From the NCBI RefSeq assembly GCF_009295725.1, contig NZ_WHJC01000005.1, positions 1-41,588 of the forward strand: a DNA stretch of 41,588 nt, given 5' to 3'. Below are positions 25,233-34,238 of the stretch, one piece after another. The notes under the pieces were generated by a model. It was not told where the DNA came from and did no database searches. It saw only the letters and a program-made list of their open reading frames with translations. Both the position numbers and the translations under genes were made by a program. This stretch comes from Clostridium tarantellae. GTDB taxonomy: Bacteria > Bacillota > Clostridia > Clostridiales > Clostridiaceae. Every line of letters begins with the position of its first letter. Within the stretch, counting starts at the first letter, position 1.

Positions 25233-25261
25233 TTGACAAAGAAATTTATTAGTAGTAAAAT
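25233..25261 (+). promoter_or_regulatory. promoter of tRNA-Thr/tuf
   Basis: TTGACA (25233-25238), 17-bp spacer, TAAAAT (25256-25261); the tRNA starts 41 nt later. Confidence 0.8.
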
Positions 25262-25301
25262 TTTTATGGTATAAGGAATAAATTGAATAAATTTTGAAGT
25301 T

Positions 25302-25377
25302 GCTCACGTAGCTCAGTCGGCAGAGCGTCGCCTTGGTAAGGCGGAGGTCGTCGGTTCAATCCCGATCGTGAGCTCCA
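25302..25377 (+). tRNA. trnT: tRNA-Thr (anticodon GGT)
   Basis: 76 nt with acceptor stem GCTCACG / CGTGAGC, D arm GCTC..GAGC, anticodon arm TCGCC-TTGGTAA-GGCGG with GGT in the loop, T arm GTCGG-TTCAATC-CCGAT and an encoded CCA at 25375-25377. It lies between its own promoter and tuf with no terminator, so tRNA and tuf are probably transcribed together, reminiscent of the tRNA-Thr/tufB unit of enterobacteria. Confidence 0.97.
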
Positions 25378-25436
25378 AAAAATGGAATTCACAACACGCT
25401 AGGCAGAGTTTATTTGATTTTAAGGAGGAAATTACA

Positions 25437-26630
25437 ATGTCAAAGGCAAAATTCGAAAGAAGTAAACCACACGTTAACATTGGAACAATCGGTCACGTAG
25501 ACCATGGTAAGACAACATTAACAGCAGCTATAACAACAGTTTTAGCAAATAGAGGATTCGCTGAAGCATTTAACTATGCAGATATAGATAAAGCTCCAGA
25601 GGAGAAAGAAAGAGGAATAACAATCAACACAGCACACGTTGAGTATCAAACAGATAATAGACACTATGCACACGTTGATTGTCCAGGACATGCTGACTAT
25701 GTTAAGAACATGATAACAGGAGCAGCACAAATGGATGGAGCAATATTAGTTTGTTCAGCAGCAGATGGTCCAATGCCTCAAACAAGAGAGCATATCTTAC
25801 TTGCATCAAGAGTAGGAGTTGACTATATCGTAGTATTCTTAAATAAAGCAGATATGGTAGATGACGAAGAGTTATTAGAATTAGTAGAAATGGAAGTTAG
25901 AGAGTTATTAAGCGAGTACAACTTCCCAGGAGACGATATACCAGTAATAAAAGGTTCAGCATTAAAAGCATTAGAGAACCCAACAGATGAAGCTTCAATA
26001 GCACCAATCTTAGAGTTAATGGAAGCAGTAGATAGCTACATTCCAACACCAGAAAGAGCAACAGATAAGCCATTCTTAATGCCAGTAGAAGATGTATTCA
26101 CAATTACTGGTAGAGGAACAGTTGCAACAGGAAGAGTTGAAAGAGGAATACTTCACGTAGGAGACGAAGTTGAAGTAATCGGATTAACTGATGAAAGAAA
26201 GAAAACAGTAGTAACAGGAATAGAAATGTTCAGAAAGTTACTAGATGAGGCGCAAGCTGGAGACAACATAGGAGCATTATTAAGAGGTGTTCAAAGAACT
26301 GATATCGAAAGAGGTCAAGTTTTATCAAAAGTTGGATCAGTAAACCCACATAGAAAATTTGTAGGTCAAGTATACGTACTTAAAAAAGAAGAAGGTGGAA
26401 GACATACACCATTCTTTGATGGATATAGACCACAATTCTACTTCAGAACAACAGATGTAACTGGATCAATCAAATTACCAGAAGGAATGGAAATGGTAAT
26501 GCCAGGAGACCACATAGACATGAATGTTGAATTAATCAACCCAGTAGCAATGGATGAGGGATTAAGATTCGCAATCAGAGAAGGTGGAAGAACTGTAGGT
26601 TCAGGAGTTGTTACTAGCATAATAGAGTAA
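25437..26630 (+). CDS. tuf: elongation factor Tu, first copy
   Basis: 397 residues from ATG 25437 after AAGGAGGAA; an open frame extends upstream into the tRNA but has no start signals. GTPase motifs GHVDHGKT (19-26), DCPGHADY and NKADM are intact. It brings aminoacyl-tRNA to the ribosome. Codon use is shifted to C-ending and other optimal codons relative to most of the window, typical for very high expression. A second tuf begins at 41444 and is almost identical in its visible part. Confidence 0.98.
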   Translation: MSKAKFERSKPHVNIGTIGHVDHGKTTLTAAITTVLANRGFAEAFNYADIDKAPEEKERGITINTAHVEYQTDNRHYAHVDCPGHADYVKNMITGAAQMDGAILVCSAADGPMPQTREHILLASRVGVDYIVVFLNKADMVDDEELLELVEMEVRELLSEYNFPGDDIPVIKGSALKALENPTDEASIAPILELMEAVDSYIPTPERATDKPFLMPVEDVFTITGRGTVATGRVERGILHVGDEVEVIGLTDERKKTVVTGIEMFRKLLDEAQAGDNIGALLRGVQRTDIERGQVLSKVGSVNPHRKFVGQVYVLKKEEGGRHTPFFDGYRPQFYFRTTDVTGSIKLPEGMEMVMPGDHIDMNVELINPVAMDEGLRFAIREGGRTVGSGVVTSIIE

Positions 26631-26657
26631 TAATTATTATTAAAATATATTTAAAAC

Positions 26658-26687
26658 AAAGGACTGGGTGAATTAACCTAGTCCTTT
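26658..26687 (+). terminator. hairpin after tuf
   Basis: 12-bp stem AAAGGACTGGGT / ACCTAGTCCTTT (26658-26669 / 26676-26687) with one G-U and a 6-nt loop. The T run is limited to the stem end, so termination may be incomplete. Confidence 0.7.
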
Positions 26688-26703
26688 ACATAGTCAACAT
26701 TTG

Positions 26704-26730
26704 TTGACAGTTTTATGGATTTGTGATAAT
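26704..26730 (+). promoter_or_regulatory. probable promoter of rpmG-secE-nusG
   Basis: TTGACA (26704-26709) and an extended -10 TGTGATAAT (hexamer 26725-26730) with a short 15-bp spacer. The -35 lies in the palindrome GTCAACA-tt-TGTTGAC (26693-26708). Confidence 0.55.
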
Positions 26731-26804
26731 GTAGTTTAGTAACACATAAGTAAACAAAGTAAGTAAAACTAATTTTATATATAATAAAACTGGAGGTGCT
26801 GGAC

Positions 26805-26954
26805 GTGAGAGTAAAAATAACTTTAGCATGCACAGAGTGCAAACAAAGAAATTACAATACAATGAAGAATAAGAAAAATGATCCTAACAGAATAGAAATG
26901 AACAAATACTGTAAGTTCTGTAAGTCACATACTCTTCATAGAGAAACTAAGTAA
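26805..26954 (+). CDS. rpmG: 50S ribosomal protein L33
   Basis: 49 residues from GTG 26805, which follows GGAGGTG. Four cysteines in two CxxC pairs (C9/C12 and C36/C39) form the zinc ribbon of the C+ type L33, and [22 protein letters not shown] is family-typical. The location rpmG-secE-nusG is conserved in Firmicutes. As a C+ paralogue it would bind zinc; whether a zinc-free paralogue exists cannot be seen. Confidence 0.96.
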   Translation: MRVKITLACTECKQRNYNTMKNKKNDPNRIEMNKYCKFCKSHTLHRETK

Positions 26955-27010
26955 TTAAGTTTTATATTAATTAAATTTGAACACATAAATGGTGTTAAGG
27001 ATGTGAATTT

Positions 27011-27235
27011 ATGACAGCAAAACAAAATGTTAAAGAGTCTAAAAGAAGATTTAGTTTAACAAGATTTTTTAGAGAGGTTAAGGCAGAAGTTAAAAGAATA
27101 ACTTGGCCTTCTAAAGAAGACACTAAGAAAGCTGTATTAGCTGTATTTGTATTTGCTATAGCTTTCATATTACTAGTAGGTAGCATGGACTTTATTTTTA
27201 AAAACCTCTTTGATTTAGTGTTTGGACTTAAATAA
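27011..27235 (+). CDS. secE: preprotein translocase subunit SecE
   Basis: 74 residues with one C-terminal membrane helix (about 46-68) preceded by the amphipathic FFREVKAEVKRITWPSKED segment that is the SecE signature. It is part of SecYEG in the cytoplasmic membrane. It starts 56 nt after rpmG with AAGGATG as ribosome-binding site. Confidence 0.97.
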   Translation: MTAKQNVKESKRRFSLTRFFREVKAEVKRITWPSKEDTKKAVLAVFVFAIAFILLVGSMDFIFKNLFDLVFGLK

Positions 27236-27248
27236 TATAAGGGAGGTT

Positions 27249-27265
27249 TGGTGAAATAATCACCA
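27249..27265 (+). promoter_or_regulatory. hairpin between nusG Shine-Dalgarno and start codon
   Basis: TGGTGA-AATAA-TCACCA lies between GGGAGG (27241-27246) and ATG 27274. Linear SD-to-start distance is 27 nt; folding removes 17 nt and leaves 10 nt, a normal spacing. No other ribosome-binding site is visible, and a stop codon (27268-27270) immediately upstream rules out an earlier in-frame start. Confidence 0.6.
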
Positions 27266-27273
27266 GATAGAAT

Positions 27274-27795
27274 ATGAGTGAAAGAGCTAGATGGTACGTT
27301 GTACACACTTATTCTGGATATGAAAACAAAGTAAAAGCTAATATTGAAAAAACTATAGAAAATAGAAATCTTCATTCTTTGATTCTAGATATTCAAGTTC
27401 CTATGGAAGAATGTACAGAAGAGAAAGATGGTAAGGTTAAAACTACTTTGAAGAAAAAATTTCCAGGGTATGTTTTAGTTAACATGTTAATGACAGATGA
27501 TTCCTGGTATGTAGTAAGAAATACTAGAGGAGTTACTGGATTCGTTGGACCAGGATCTAAACCTGTTCCACTTACCGATGAAGAGGTGGAATCTATGGGA
27601 GTAATGCAGACTTTTGTAGATGTAGACTTGGAGGTAGGAGAAACAATAAATATAATTTCAGGTGCTTTAAGTGGCTTTAGTGCAACAGTACAAGAAATTA
27701 CTGCAGATAAACATAAGGTTAAAGCCTTAGTTGATATGTTCGGAAGAGAGACTCTTGCTGAACTAGATTTTAATCAAATAGAAAAATTAGATTAA
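27274..27795 (+). CDS. nusG: transcription termination/antitermination factor NusG
   Basis: 173 residues. The NGN domain begins [16 protein letters not shown], and PGYVLVNM and [11 protein letters not shown] are typical; the C-terminal KOW domain starts near [13 protein letters not shown]. It binds the RNA polymerase clamp, affects pausing and links to Rho or ribosomes. The start is fixed by the N-terminal homology and the preceding in-frame stop, although the Shine-Dalgarno is unusually far away and separated by a hairpin. Confidence 0.97.
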   Translation: MSERARWYVVHTYSGYENKVKANIEKTIENRNLHSLILDIQVPMEECTEEKDGKVKTTLKKKFPGYVLVNMLMTDDSWYVVRNTRGVTGFVGPGSKPVPLTDEEVESMGVMQTFVDVDLEVGETINIISGALSGFSATVQEITADKHKVKALVDMFGRETLAELDFNQIEKLD

Positions 27796-27816
27796 TCAGA
27801 CTAACGTCTTAATTAA

Positions 27817-27845
27817 GTGGGAGGGCGTAAGTCCGAAAATACCAC
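27817..27845 (+). promoter_or_regulatory. L1-binding leader mimicking 23S rRNA, before rplK
   Basis: GTGGGAGG (27817-27824) ... CCG ... AATACCAC (27838-27845). These strands match the two sides of the L1-stalk base of 23S rRNA (GUGGGAGG / CCGA..AAUACCAC). Excess L1 would bind here and repress. The real Shine-Dalgarno AGGAGG follows at 27851-27856. Confidence 0.8.
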
Positions 27846-27865
27846 AGTATAGGAGGAACAAACTC

Positions 27866-28291
27866 ATGGCTAAGAAAGTAACAGGAATGATAAAACTTCA
27901 ACTTCCTGCAGGGAAAGCAACACCAGCACCACCAGTAGGACCAGCTTTAGGTCAACATGGTGTAAATATAATGGGATTCTGTAAAGAGTTCAATGCAAAA
28001 ACTGCTAATCAAGCAGGATTAATAATACCGGTTGTAATAACTGTATATCAAGATAGATCATTCAGCTTTATATTAAAAACTCCACCAGCTGCAGTTCTTA
28101 TAAAGAAAGAATTAGGAATCGAAAGTGGTTCAGGAGTTCCAAATAGAACTAAAGTTGGAAGTATAACTAAAGAGCAAGTTAGAAAAATTGCTGAATTAAA
28201 AATGCCTGACTTAAATGCAGCTTCAATTGAAAGTGCAATGAGCATGATAGAAGGAACTGCTAGAAGTATGGGAGTTACTGTAGTAGAATAA
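27866..28291 (+). CDS. rplK: 50S ribosomal protein L11
   Basis: 141 residues, full length. N-terminal [22 protein letters not shown] and C-terminal RNA-binding domain ([10 protein letters not shown]) are unmistakable. It lies at the GTPase centre of the 50S subunit and is needed for the stringent response. Preceded by a 23S-mimicking leader and followed by a second one before rplA. Confidence 0.98.
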   Translation: MAKKVTGMIKLQLPAGKATPAPPVGPALGQHGVNIMGFCKEFNAKTANQAGLIIPVVITVYQDRSFSFILKTPPAAVLIKKELGIESGSGVPNRTKVGSITKEQVRKIAELKMPDLNAASIESAMSMIEGTARSMGVTVVE

Positions 28292-28308
28292 TTTATTCAC
28301 ACAAAACG

Positions 28309-28335
28309 GTGGGAGGTAAAAACCGCTAATACCAC
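28309..28335 (+). promoter_or_regulatory. second L1-binding leader, before rplA
   Basis: GTGGGAGG (28309-28316), CCG (28323-28325) and AATACCAC (28328-28335), the same two-sided motif as before rplK. The true AAGGAGG follows at 28337-28343. Confidence 0.82.
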
Positions 28336-28352
28336 GAAGGAGGATTATATTC

Positions 28353-29042
28353 ATGGGAAAGAAATATGTTGAAAGTGCAAAATTAATAGATAGAAATGCA
28401 TTATATACTCCAGCAGAAGCTTTAGAGCTTGCTGTTAAAACTGCAAAAGCTAAATTTGATGAAACTATTGAATTACATGTAAGATTAGGGGTTGACCCAA
28501 GACATGCTGATCAACAAGTTAGAGGAGCAGTAGTTCTTCCACACGGAACTGGTAAAACTGTTAAAGTTTTAGTATTTGCTAAAGGTGAAAAAGCTAAAGA
28601 GGCTGAAGCAGCAGGAGCAGATTTCGTTGGAGCTGATGAATTAGTTCAAAAGATCCAAGGAGAAAATTGGTTTGACTATGATGTAGTTGTTGCTACTCCA
28701 GATATGATGGGAGTAGTTGGAAGATTAGGTAGGGTATTAGGACCAAAGGGATTAATGCCAAACCCAAAATCAGGAACAGTTACATTTGATGTAGCTAAAG
28801 CTATAGCTGATATTAAAGCTGGTAAAGTTGAGTATAGAGTTGATAAAACTGCTATAGTTCACTGTCCAATCGGAAAGAAATCTTTTGGAGTTGAAAAGTT
28901 AAGTGATAACTTCAAAACTTTAATGGATGCTTTAGTAAAAGCTAAGCCAGCAGCAGCTAAAGGACAATACATTAAATCAGTTTCAGTTTCAGCTACTATG
29001 GGACCTGGAGCAAAAGTTAACCCAACTAAAGTTTTAGATTAA
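28353..29042 (+). CDS. rplA: 50S ribosomal protein L1
   Basis: 229 residues, full length. Landmarks are [39 protein letters not shown] and the C-terminal [14 protein letters not shown]. It builds the L1 stalk and in many bacteria represses its own operon by binding mRNA that mimics 23S rRNA; two such sites flank rplK here. Confidence 0.98.
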   Translation: MGKKYVESAKLIDRNALYTPAEALELAVKTAKAKFDETIELHVRLGVDPRHADQQVRGAVVLPHGTGKTVKVLVFAKGEKAKEAEAAGADFVGADELVQKIQGENWFDYDVVVATPDMMGVVGRLGRVLGPKGLMPNPKSGTVTFDVAKAIADIKAGKVEYRVDKTAIVHCPIGKKSFGVEKLSDNFKTLMDALVKAKPAAAKGQYIKSVSVSATMGPGAKVNPTKVLD

Positions 29043-29061
29043 TTTTAATTTAATAAAATAG

Positions 29062-29090
29062 TTGACATAACTTAAGTGAAGTGATAAAAT
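29062..29090 (+). promoter_or_regulatory. rplJL promoter
   Basis: TTGACA (29062-29067), 17-bp spacer, TAAAAT (29085-29090). The -10 is embedded in the perfect palindrome AAGTGATA-aaa-TATCACTT (29079-29097). Confidence 0.8.
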
Positions 29091-29114
29091 ATCACTTGTT
29101 GAAAAAAGCAAATA

Positions 29115-29218
29115 AAGTTTCCGTAGACAGTAGGTGCAAAAGCATAACGTAAATCAACCTACCGAGGTTCAATACATTGTATGTAATGAGTCTTCCTATG
29201 TCTACGGGAAGACTTTTC
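29115..29218 (+). promoter_or_regulatory. ribosomal protein L10 leader with attenuator
   Basis: CCGTAGACA (29121-29129) pairs over long range with TGTCTACGG (29199-29207), enclosing GTAGGT / ACCTAC (29130-29135 / 29157-29162). The competing terminator stem AGTCTTCC / GGAAGACT (29189-29196 / 29207-29214) holds the 3' partner in its loop and ends in TTTT. L10(L12)4 binding to the leader would choose between the states and adjust rplJL expression. Confidence 0.88.
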
Positions 29219-29260
29219 TTAATATATGAAGCAGTTTTAAACTGTGAGGAGGTGGACACA

Positions 29261-29764
29261 GTGAATAAAAACAGACAATTAAAAGAAGCTAAGGTTGCAG
29301 AAATCAGAGAGAAGTTAGAGAAAGCTCAATCTGTTATACTTGCAAGCTATCAAGGATTAACTGTTGAACAAGATACTAAGTTAAGAAAAAGCTTAAGAGA
29401 AGCAGGTGTTGAGTACAAAGTTTACAAAAACACATTAGTTACTCTAGCTGCTAAAGAATTAGGACACGAAGGAATAGTTCCATTTTTAGAAGGTCCAGTT
29501 TCAATAGCATTTGGATACGAGGATGCTACAGCTGCTGCAAGAATCCTTAACGATTTCGCTAAGGAAAATAAAAAGCTTGAGTTAAAAGCAGGTATCGTTG
29601 ATGGAGAAATATTTGATGCTGAAAAAGTTAAACAACTTGCATCAATTCCTTCAAGAGAAGTGTTACTTGCACAACTTCTTGGAAGCTTCCAAGCTCCAGT
29701 ATCAAATTTTGCATACTTATTAAGTGCAATAGCAGACAAGAAAGAATCAGAATCTGCTGAATAA
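29261..29764 (+). CDS. rplJ: 50S ribosomal protein L10
   Basis: 167 residues from GTG 29261 after GAGGAGGTG; the frame is open back to 29177, but that part is the L10 leader. N-terminal [19 protein letters not shown] and the [19 protein letters not shown] segment are typical, and the C-terminal helix binds L12 dimers. It forms the base of the L10-L12 stalk. 56 nt of A/T-rich spacer, including ATAAA repeats, separate it from rplL. Confidence 0.97.
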   Translation: MNKNRQLKEAKVAEIREKLEKAQSVILASYQGLTVEQDTKLRKSLREAGVEYKVYKNTLVTLAAKELGHEGIVPFLEGPVSIAFGYEDATAAARILNDFAKENKKLELKAGIVDGEIFDAEKVKQLASIPSREVLLAQLLGSFQAPVSNFAYLLSAIADKKESESAE

Positions 29765-29820
29765 AATAAAATAAAATAAATAATTAATTAAATAGGAAAG
29801 AAAATTCGGAGGTGCTAATC

Positions 29821-30183
29821 ATGACAAAAGAGCAAATTATAGAAGCTATAAAAGGTATGACTGTTTTAGAATTAAACGAGTTAGTTAAGGCTTGTGAAGA
29901 GGAGTTTGGTGTAAGCGCTGCTGCTCCAGTAGCTGTTGTTGGAGCTGCTGCAGGTGCTGCTGCTGAAGAAAAAACTGAATTTGATGTAGTATTAGCTAGC
30001 GCTGGTGCTAACAAAATAAAAGTTATCAAAGTTGTTAGAGAGTTAACTGGATTAGGCTTAAAAGAAGCTAAAGAAATAGTTGACGGAGCTCCTAAAACAT
30101 TAAAAGAAGCTGTTTCTAAAGAAGAAGCTGAAGAAATCAAAGCTAAATTATCTGAAGTTGGAGCAGAAGTAGAAGTTAAATAA
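29821..30183 (+). CDS. rplL: 50S ribosomal protein L7/L12
   Basis: 120 residues from ATG 29821 after CGGAGGTG; an in-frame start 9 nt upstream overlaps the ribosome-binding site and is rejected. N-terminal dimerisation domain, alanine-rich hinge ([16 protein letters not shown]) and the C-terminal factor-binding domain ([20 protein letters not shown]). Present in multiple copies on the ribosomal stalk, it recruits translation GTPases. Followed by a strong terminator. Confidence 0.98.
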   Translation: MTKEQIIEAIKGMTVLELNELVKACEEEFGVSAAAPVAVVGAAAGAAAEEKTEFDVVLASAGANKIKVIKVVRELTGLGLKEAKEIVDGAPKTLKEAVSKEEAEEIKAKLSEVGAEVEVK

Positions 30184-30200
30184 TTAACTTTTAAAATAGG

Positions 30201-30229
30201 AGAGGTACTTTTTAAGTGCCTCTTTTTTT
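30201..30229 (+). terminator. rplL terminator
   Basis: AGAGGTACTT (30201-30210) / AAGTGCCTCT (30214-30223) with one G-U, then seven T. It separates rplJL from rpoBC, which has its own promoter. Confidence 0.9.
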
Positions 30230-30274
30230 CACGAAAGAGTTAAAGAACGTTAAGATTTAAAGCTTTATAGCGTG

Positions 30275-30303
30275 TTGACAATATGTTAACTGTATGATAG
30301 TAT
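30275..30303 (+). promoter_or_regulatory. probable rpoBC promoter
   Basis: TTGACA (30275-30280), 17-bp spacer, TAGTAT (30298-30303). The ~165-nt leader that follows contains short competing repeats (GTACTAT at 30312 can pair with ATAGTA at 30325 or ATAGTAC at 30355). Confidence 0.55.
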
Positions 30304-30471
30304 AAATAAATGTACTATTAAGTGATAGTATTTTTTTAATATGTATTTTTATGTATAGTACAGTAAAAACTGGTTATACTAAAAAGATGATATTGTATGC
30401 AATCCGAAAGCATAGGTCCTTAGGGAAATTATGTTTTTGGTTATTTTAGTTTATACAAGGGGTGAAAGTTG

Positions 30472-33400
30472 ATGGTACATCCTGTCCAAGTTGGAAAAAG
30501 AACGAGAATGAGTTTTGGAAAAGTAAAAGAAGTAGCAGAAATGCCAAATTTAATTGAAGTACAATTAGATTCTTATAATTGGTTTCTAAAAGAAGGGCTC
30601 CATGAAGTTTTTGATGATATAAATCCTATATCAAACTTTACTGGAAATCTTGTGCTTGAATTCGTAGGTTATACTCTAGATATGGAAAACACAAAATATT
30701 CAGTTGAAGAGTGTAAAGAAAGAGATGCTACTTATGCTGCACCATTAAAAGTAGCAGTAAGATTACAAAACAAAGAGACTGGTGAAATTAAGGAACAAGA
30801 GGTATTTATGGGAGATTTCCCATTAATGACAGAGCAAGGAACTTTTATAATTAACGGTGCCGAAAGAGTTATTGTTTCCCAGTTAGTAAGATCACCAGGA
30901 GTTTATTACAATTATAATGTAGACAAAACTGGTAAAAAGCTGTTCTCAGCAACAGTAATACCTAATAGAGGTGCATGGTTAGAATATGAAACAGATTCTA
31001 ATGATGTTATTTATGTAAGAATAGATAAAACAAGAAAACTTCCTATAAGTATTCTTGGTAGAGCTATGGGATTTGGTAGTGACCAAGAATTGTTAGACTA
31101 TTTTGGTGAAGAAGAAAGATTCAAAGCTACAATAGAGAAAGATAATACTAAGACTAAGGAAGAAGCACTATTAGAAATCTATAAAAGATTAAGACCGGGT
31201 GAGCCACCTACTGTTGATAGTGCTATTTCATTAATTGATTCTCTATTCTTTGATGCTAAGAGATATGATTTATCAAGAGTTGGAAGATATAAATTTAATA
31301 AAAAATTAGCTTTGAATTTAAGAATAGCTAATCAAATAGCAGCTGAAGATATAATTGATTCTGAAACAGGTGAAGTTTTAGTAGTTAAAGGTGAAAAAAT
31401 TTCAAGAGTTAAAGCAGAAGAAATTCAAAATAAAGGTATAAATTCAGTTGATGTTGTTGTTGAAGACAGAGTAATAAGAGTTATAGGAAATCACTTTGTA
31501 GATATACATAAGTGTGTGAATTTTGATTTATCAGATTTAAATATAAGAGAATTAGTTCACTATCCTACATTAAAAGAAATTTTAGATAATTACTCAGATG
31601 AAGCAACTATAAAAGAAGAAATTAAAAAGAACATAACAAGACTTATACCAAAGCATATAATCAGAGATGATATATTTGCAACTATAAGTTATCAAATTGG
31701 GTTAGCATATTCCATAGGATATGTAGATGACATAGATCACTTAGGAAATAGAAGATTAAGAAGTGTTGGAGAACTTTTACAAAATCAATTTAGAATTGGT
31801 TTATCAAGAATGGAAAGAGTAGTTAAAGAAAGAATGACTATTCAAGACCAAGAAACTATAACTCCACAACAATTAATTAATATAAGACCAGTTGCTGCAT
31901 CTATAAAAGAGTTTTTCGGAAGTTCTCAATTATCACAGTTTATGGATCAAACAAATCCATTATCAGAGTTGACTCACAAGAGAAGATTATCAGCTCTTGG
32001 ACCTGGAGGGCTTTCAAGAGAAAGAGCTGGTTTCGAAGTAAGAGATGTTCACCATTCACATTATGGTAGAATGTGTCCTATAGAAACACCAGAGGGACCG
32101 AACATAGGTCTTATTAACTCATTAGCAACTTATGCTAGGGTTAATGAGTATGGATTTATTGAAACTCCATATAGAGTAGTAGATAAAGAAGCTGGAATAG
32201 CGACAAAAGAAATAAGATATTTTACTGCAGATGAAGAAGATCAATATCTAGTAGCTCAGGCTAATGAGCCATTAGATGAAGAAGGTCGTTTTATAGATAA
32301 AAAGGTTACTGTAAGAGCTAAAGGAGAAGTATTAGTTATACCAAAAGAAGATGTTGACTTAATAGATGTTTCTCCAAGACAATTAGTATCTGTTGCAACA
32401 GCTATGATACCATTTTTAGAGAATGACGACGCATCAAGAGCTCTAATGGGATCAAACATGCAACGTCAGGCAGTTCCTTTATTAAAACCACAGGCACCTA
32501 TAGTTGGAACCGGAATTGAGTATAAAGCTGCAGTAGATTCAGGAGTTTTACCAAAAGCTAAAAATGATGGTGCTGTAACTTATGTAAGTGCTAATGAAAT
32601 AAGAGTTAAAAGAGATTTAGATGGTGGTACAGATACTTATAGACTTCTTAAGTTTAAGAGAAGTAACCAAGGAACATGTATAAATCAAAGACCTATAGTG
32701 TCTAAAGGTGAAAAAGTTACTAAAGGTCAAGTATTATCTGATGGACCATCTACTGATTTAGGAGAAATAGCTTTAGGAAAGAATATAAGAATAGGATTCA
32801 TTACTTGGGAAGGTTATAACTATGAGGATGCTATGCTAATTTCAGAAGAATTAGTAAGAGAAGATGTATTTACTTCAATCCATATAGAAGAGTATGAATG
32901 TGAAGCTAGAGATACTAAGTTAGGACCTGAAGAGATAACTAGAGATATTCCTAATGTAAGTGAAGATACTTTAAAGGATATAGATGAAAGAGGAATAATA
33001 AGAATTGGAGCAGAGGTAAGATCTGGAGATGTTCTTGTTGGAAAAGTTACACCAAAAGGTGAAACTGAATTAACAGCAGAAGAAAGACTACTTAGAGCTA
33101 TATTTGGTGAAAAAGCTAGAGAAGTTAGAGATACATCATTAAGAGTACCACATGGAGAAGCTGGTATAATAGTTGATGTAAAAGTCTTTACAAGAGAGAA
33201 TGGAGATGACTTACCTCCAGGAGTAAATGAACTTGTAAGATGTTATATTGCTCAAAAGAGAAAGATATCAGTTGGAGATAAAATGGCAGGACGTCATGGT
33301 AATAAAGGGGTTATCTCAAGAGTTTTACCAGAAGAAGATATGCCATTCTTACCTGATGGAAGACCACTTCAAATCTGCTTAAATCCTTTAGGAGTTCCAT

Positions 33401-34161
33401 CACGTATGAATATTGGTCAGGTATTAGAAGTTCACTTAGGTTGGGCAGCTAGTGCTTTAGGGTGGCATATAGCTACACCAGTATTTGATGGTGCAACTGA
33501 AGAAGATATAGAGAAATGTTTAGAAGATGCTGGCTATAATGCAAATGGAAAAACAGTTTTAAGAGATGGTAGAACTGGTGAAGAGTTTGATAATACTGTA
33601 ACAGTTGGTATTATGTATATTTTAAAACTTGCTCACTTAGTTGATGATAAAATTCATGCTAGATCAACTGGTCCTTACTCTTTAGTTACACAACAGCCAT
33701 TGGGAGGAAAAGCTCAATTTGGTGGTCAGAGATTTGGAGAGATGGAAGTTTGGGCATTAGAAGCATATGGAGCAGCTCATACACTTCAAGAAATTCTTAC
33801 AGTTAAATCAGATGACGTTGTTGGTAGAGTTAAGACTTATGAAGCAATTGTTAAAGGTGAAAATATTCCTGAACCAGGAGTTCCTGAATCATTTAAAGTT
33901 CTTATAAAAGAACTTCAAGCATTATGTTTAGATGTTAAGGTATTAAATGATGATAAGGAAGAAGTTAAGTTAAAAGAGTTTGTTGAAGAAGAGATAGAAG
34001 ATTTAGATGTTAACATAGAGGGAACAGAAGAAGTGTTACCTAAAACATCAGAAGAAAATAATGCATATATTCCAGTAGAAGAAGTAGAAGAAGAAATAGA
34101 TTATGATAATCTTGACTTAGAAGATCTTACTGGCGATTTAGAATTAGATGATTTTAACTAA
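30472..34161 (+). CDS. rpoB: RNA polymerase beta subunit
   Basis: 1229 residues from ATG 30472 ([16 protein letters not shown]); a TTG one codon earlier is also possible. The ribosome-binding site is AAGGGGTGA. The rifampicin region reads [20 protein letters not shown] followed by [11 protein letters not shown], wild type at the usual resistance positions. [17 protein letters not shown] and the C-terminal [20 protein letters not shown] are present, plus an acidic C-terminal tail of about 75 residues. It forms half of the catalytic cleft. Confidence 0.98.
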   Translation: MVHPVQVGKRTRMSFGKVKEVAEMPNLIEVQLDSYNWFLKEGLHEVFDDINPISNFTGNLVLEFVGYTLDMENTKYSVEECKERDATYAAPLKVAVRLQNKETGEIKEQEVFMGDFPLMTEQGTFIINGAERVIVSQLVRSPGVYYNYNVDKTGKKLFSATVIPNRGAWLEYETDSNDVIYVRIDKTRKLPISILGRAMGFGSDQELLDYFGEEERFKATIEKDNTKTKEEALLEIYKRLRPGEPPTVDSAISLIDSLFFDAKRYDLSRVGRYKFNKKLALNLRIANQIAAEDIIDSETGEVLVVKGEKISRVKAEEIQNKGINSVDVVVEDRVIRVIGNHFVDIHKCVNFDLSDLNIRELVHYPTLKEILDNYSDEATIKEEIKKNITRLIPKHIIRDDIFATISYQIGLAYSIGYVDDIDHLGNRRLRSVGELLQNQFRIGLSRMERVVKERMTIQDQETITPQQLINIRPVAASIKEFFGSSQLSQFMDQTNPLSELTHKRRLSALGPGGLSRERAGFEVRDVHHSHYGRMCPIETPEGPNIGLINSLATYARVNEYGFIETPYRVVDKEAGIATKEIRYFTADEEDQYLVAQANEPLDEEGRFIDKKVTVRAKGEVLVIPKEDVDLIDVSPRQLVSVATAMIPFLENDDASRALMGSNMQRQAVPLLKPQAPIVGTGIEYKAAVDSGVLPKAKNDGAVTYVSANEIRVKRDLDGGTDTYRLLKFKRSNQGTCINQRPIVSKGEKVTKGQVLSDGPSTDLGEIALGKNIRIGFITWEGYNYEDAMLISEELVREDVFTSIHIEEYECEARDTKLGPEEITRDIPNVSEDTLKDIDERGIIRIGAEVRSGDVLVGKVTPKGETELTAEERLLRAIFGEKAREVRDTSLRVPHGEAGIIVDVKVFTRENGDDLPPGVNELVRCYIAQKRKISVGDKMAGRHGNKGVISRVLPEEDMPFLPDGRPLQICLNPLGVPSRMNIGQVLEVHLGWAASALGWHIATPVFDGATEEDIEKCLEDAGYNANGKTVLRDGRTGEEFDNTVTVGIMYILKLAHLVDDKIHARSTGPYSLVTQQPLGGKAQFGGQRFGEMEVWALEAYGAAHTLQEILTVKSDDVVGRVKTYEAIVKGENIPEPGVPESFKVLIKELQALCLDVKVLNDDKEEVKLKEFVEEEIEDLDVNIEGTEEVLPKTSEENNAYIPVEEVEEEIDYDNLDLEDLTGDLELDDFN

Positions 34162-34172
34162 ACAATACAATA

Positions 34173-34195
34173 TCCCCCACTTATTAAGTGGGGGA
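34173..34195 (+). promoter_or_regulatory. strong hairpin between rpoB and rpoC
   Basis: TCCCCCACTT-att-AAGTGGGGGA, a perfect GC-rich 10-bp stem with a 3-nt loop, followed only by ATCTTTAAG. It could be a partial terminator, an RNase processing site or a stabilising element that sets the rpoB/rpoC ratio. Confidence 0.75.
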
Positions 34196-34238
34196 ATCTT
34201 TAAGAACAAACATTAAATTATGAAGGGAGGACACACCC

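Noticed and set aside
25368-25436. N-terminal extension of tuf reaching into the tRNA
   Set aside because: The frame is open only by chance; the Shine-Dalgarno and family N terminus place the start at 25437.
29177-29260. N-terminal extension of L10
   Set aside because: These bases form the 3' half of the L10 leader and its terminator; L10 starts at GTG 29261.
29761-29783. ATAAA tandem repeats between rplJ and rplL
   Set aside because: Short A/T slippage repeats in a spacer; no sign of function beyond low complexity.
29784-30140. 118-codon minus-strand ORF opposite rplL
   Set aside because: Alanine/serine-rich mirror of the L7/L12 hinge; typical antisense artefact.
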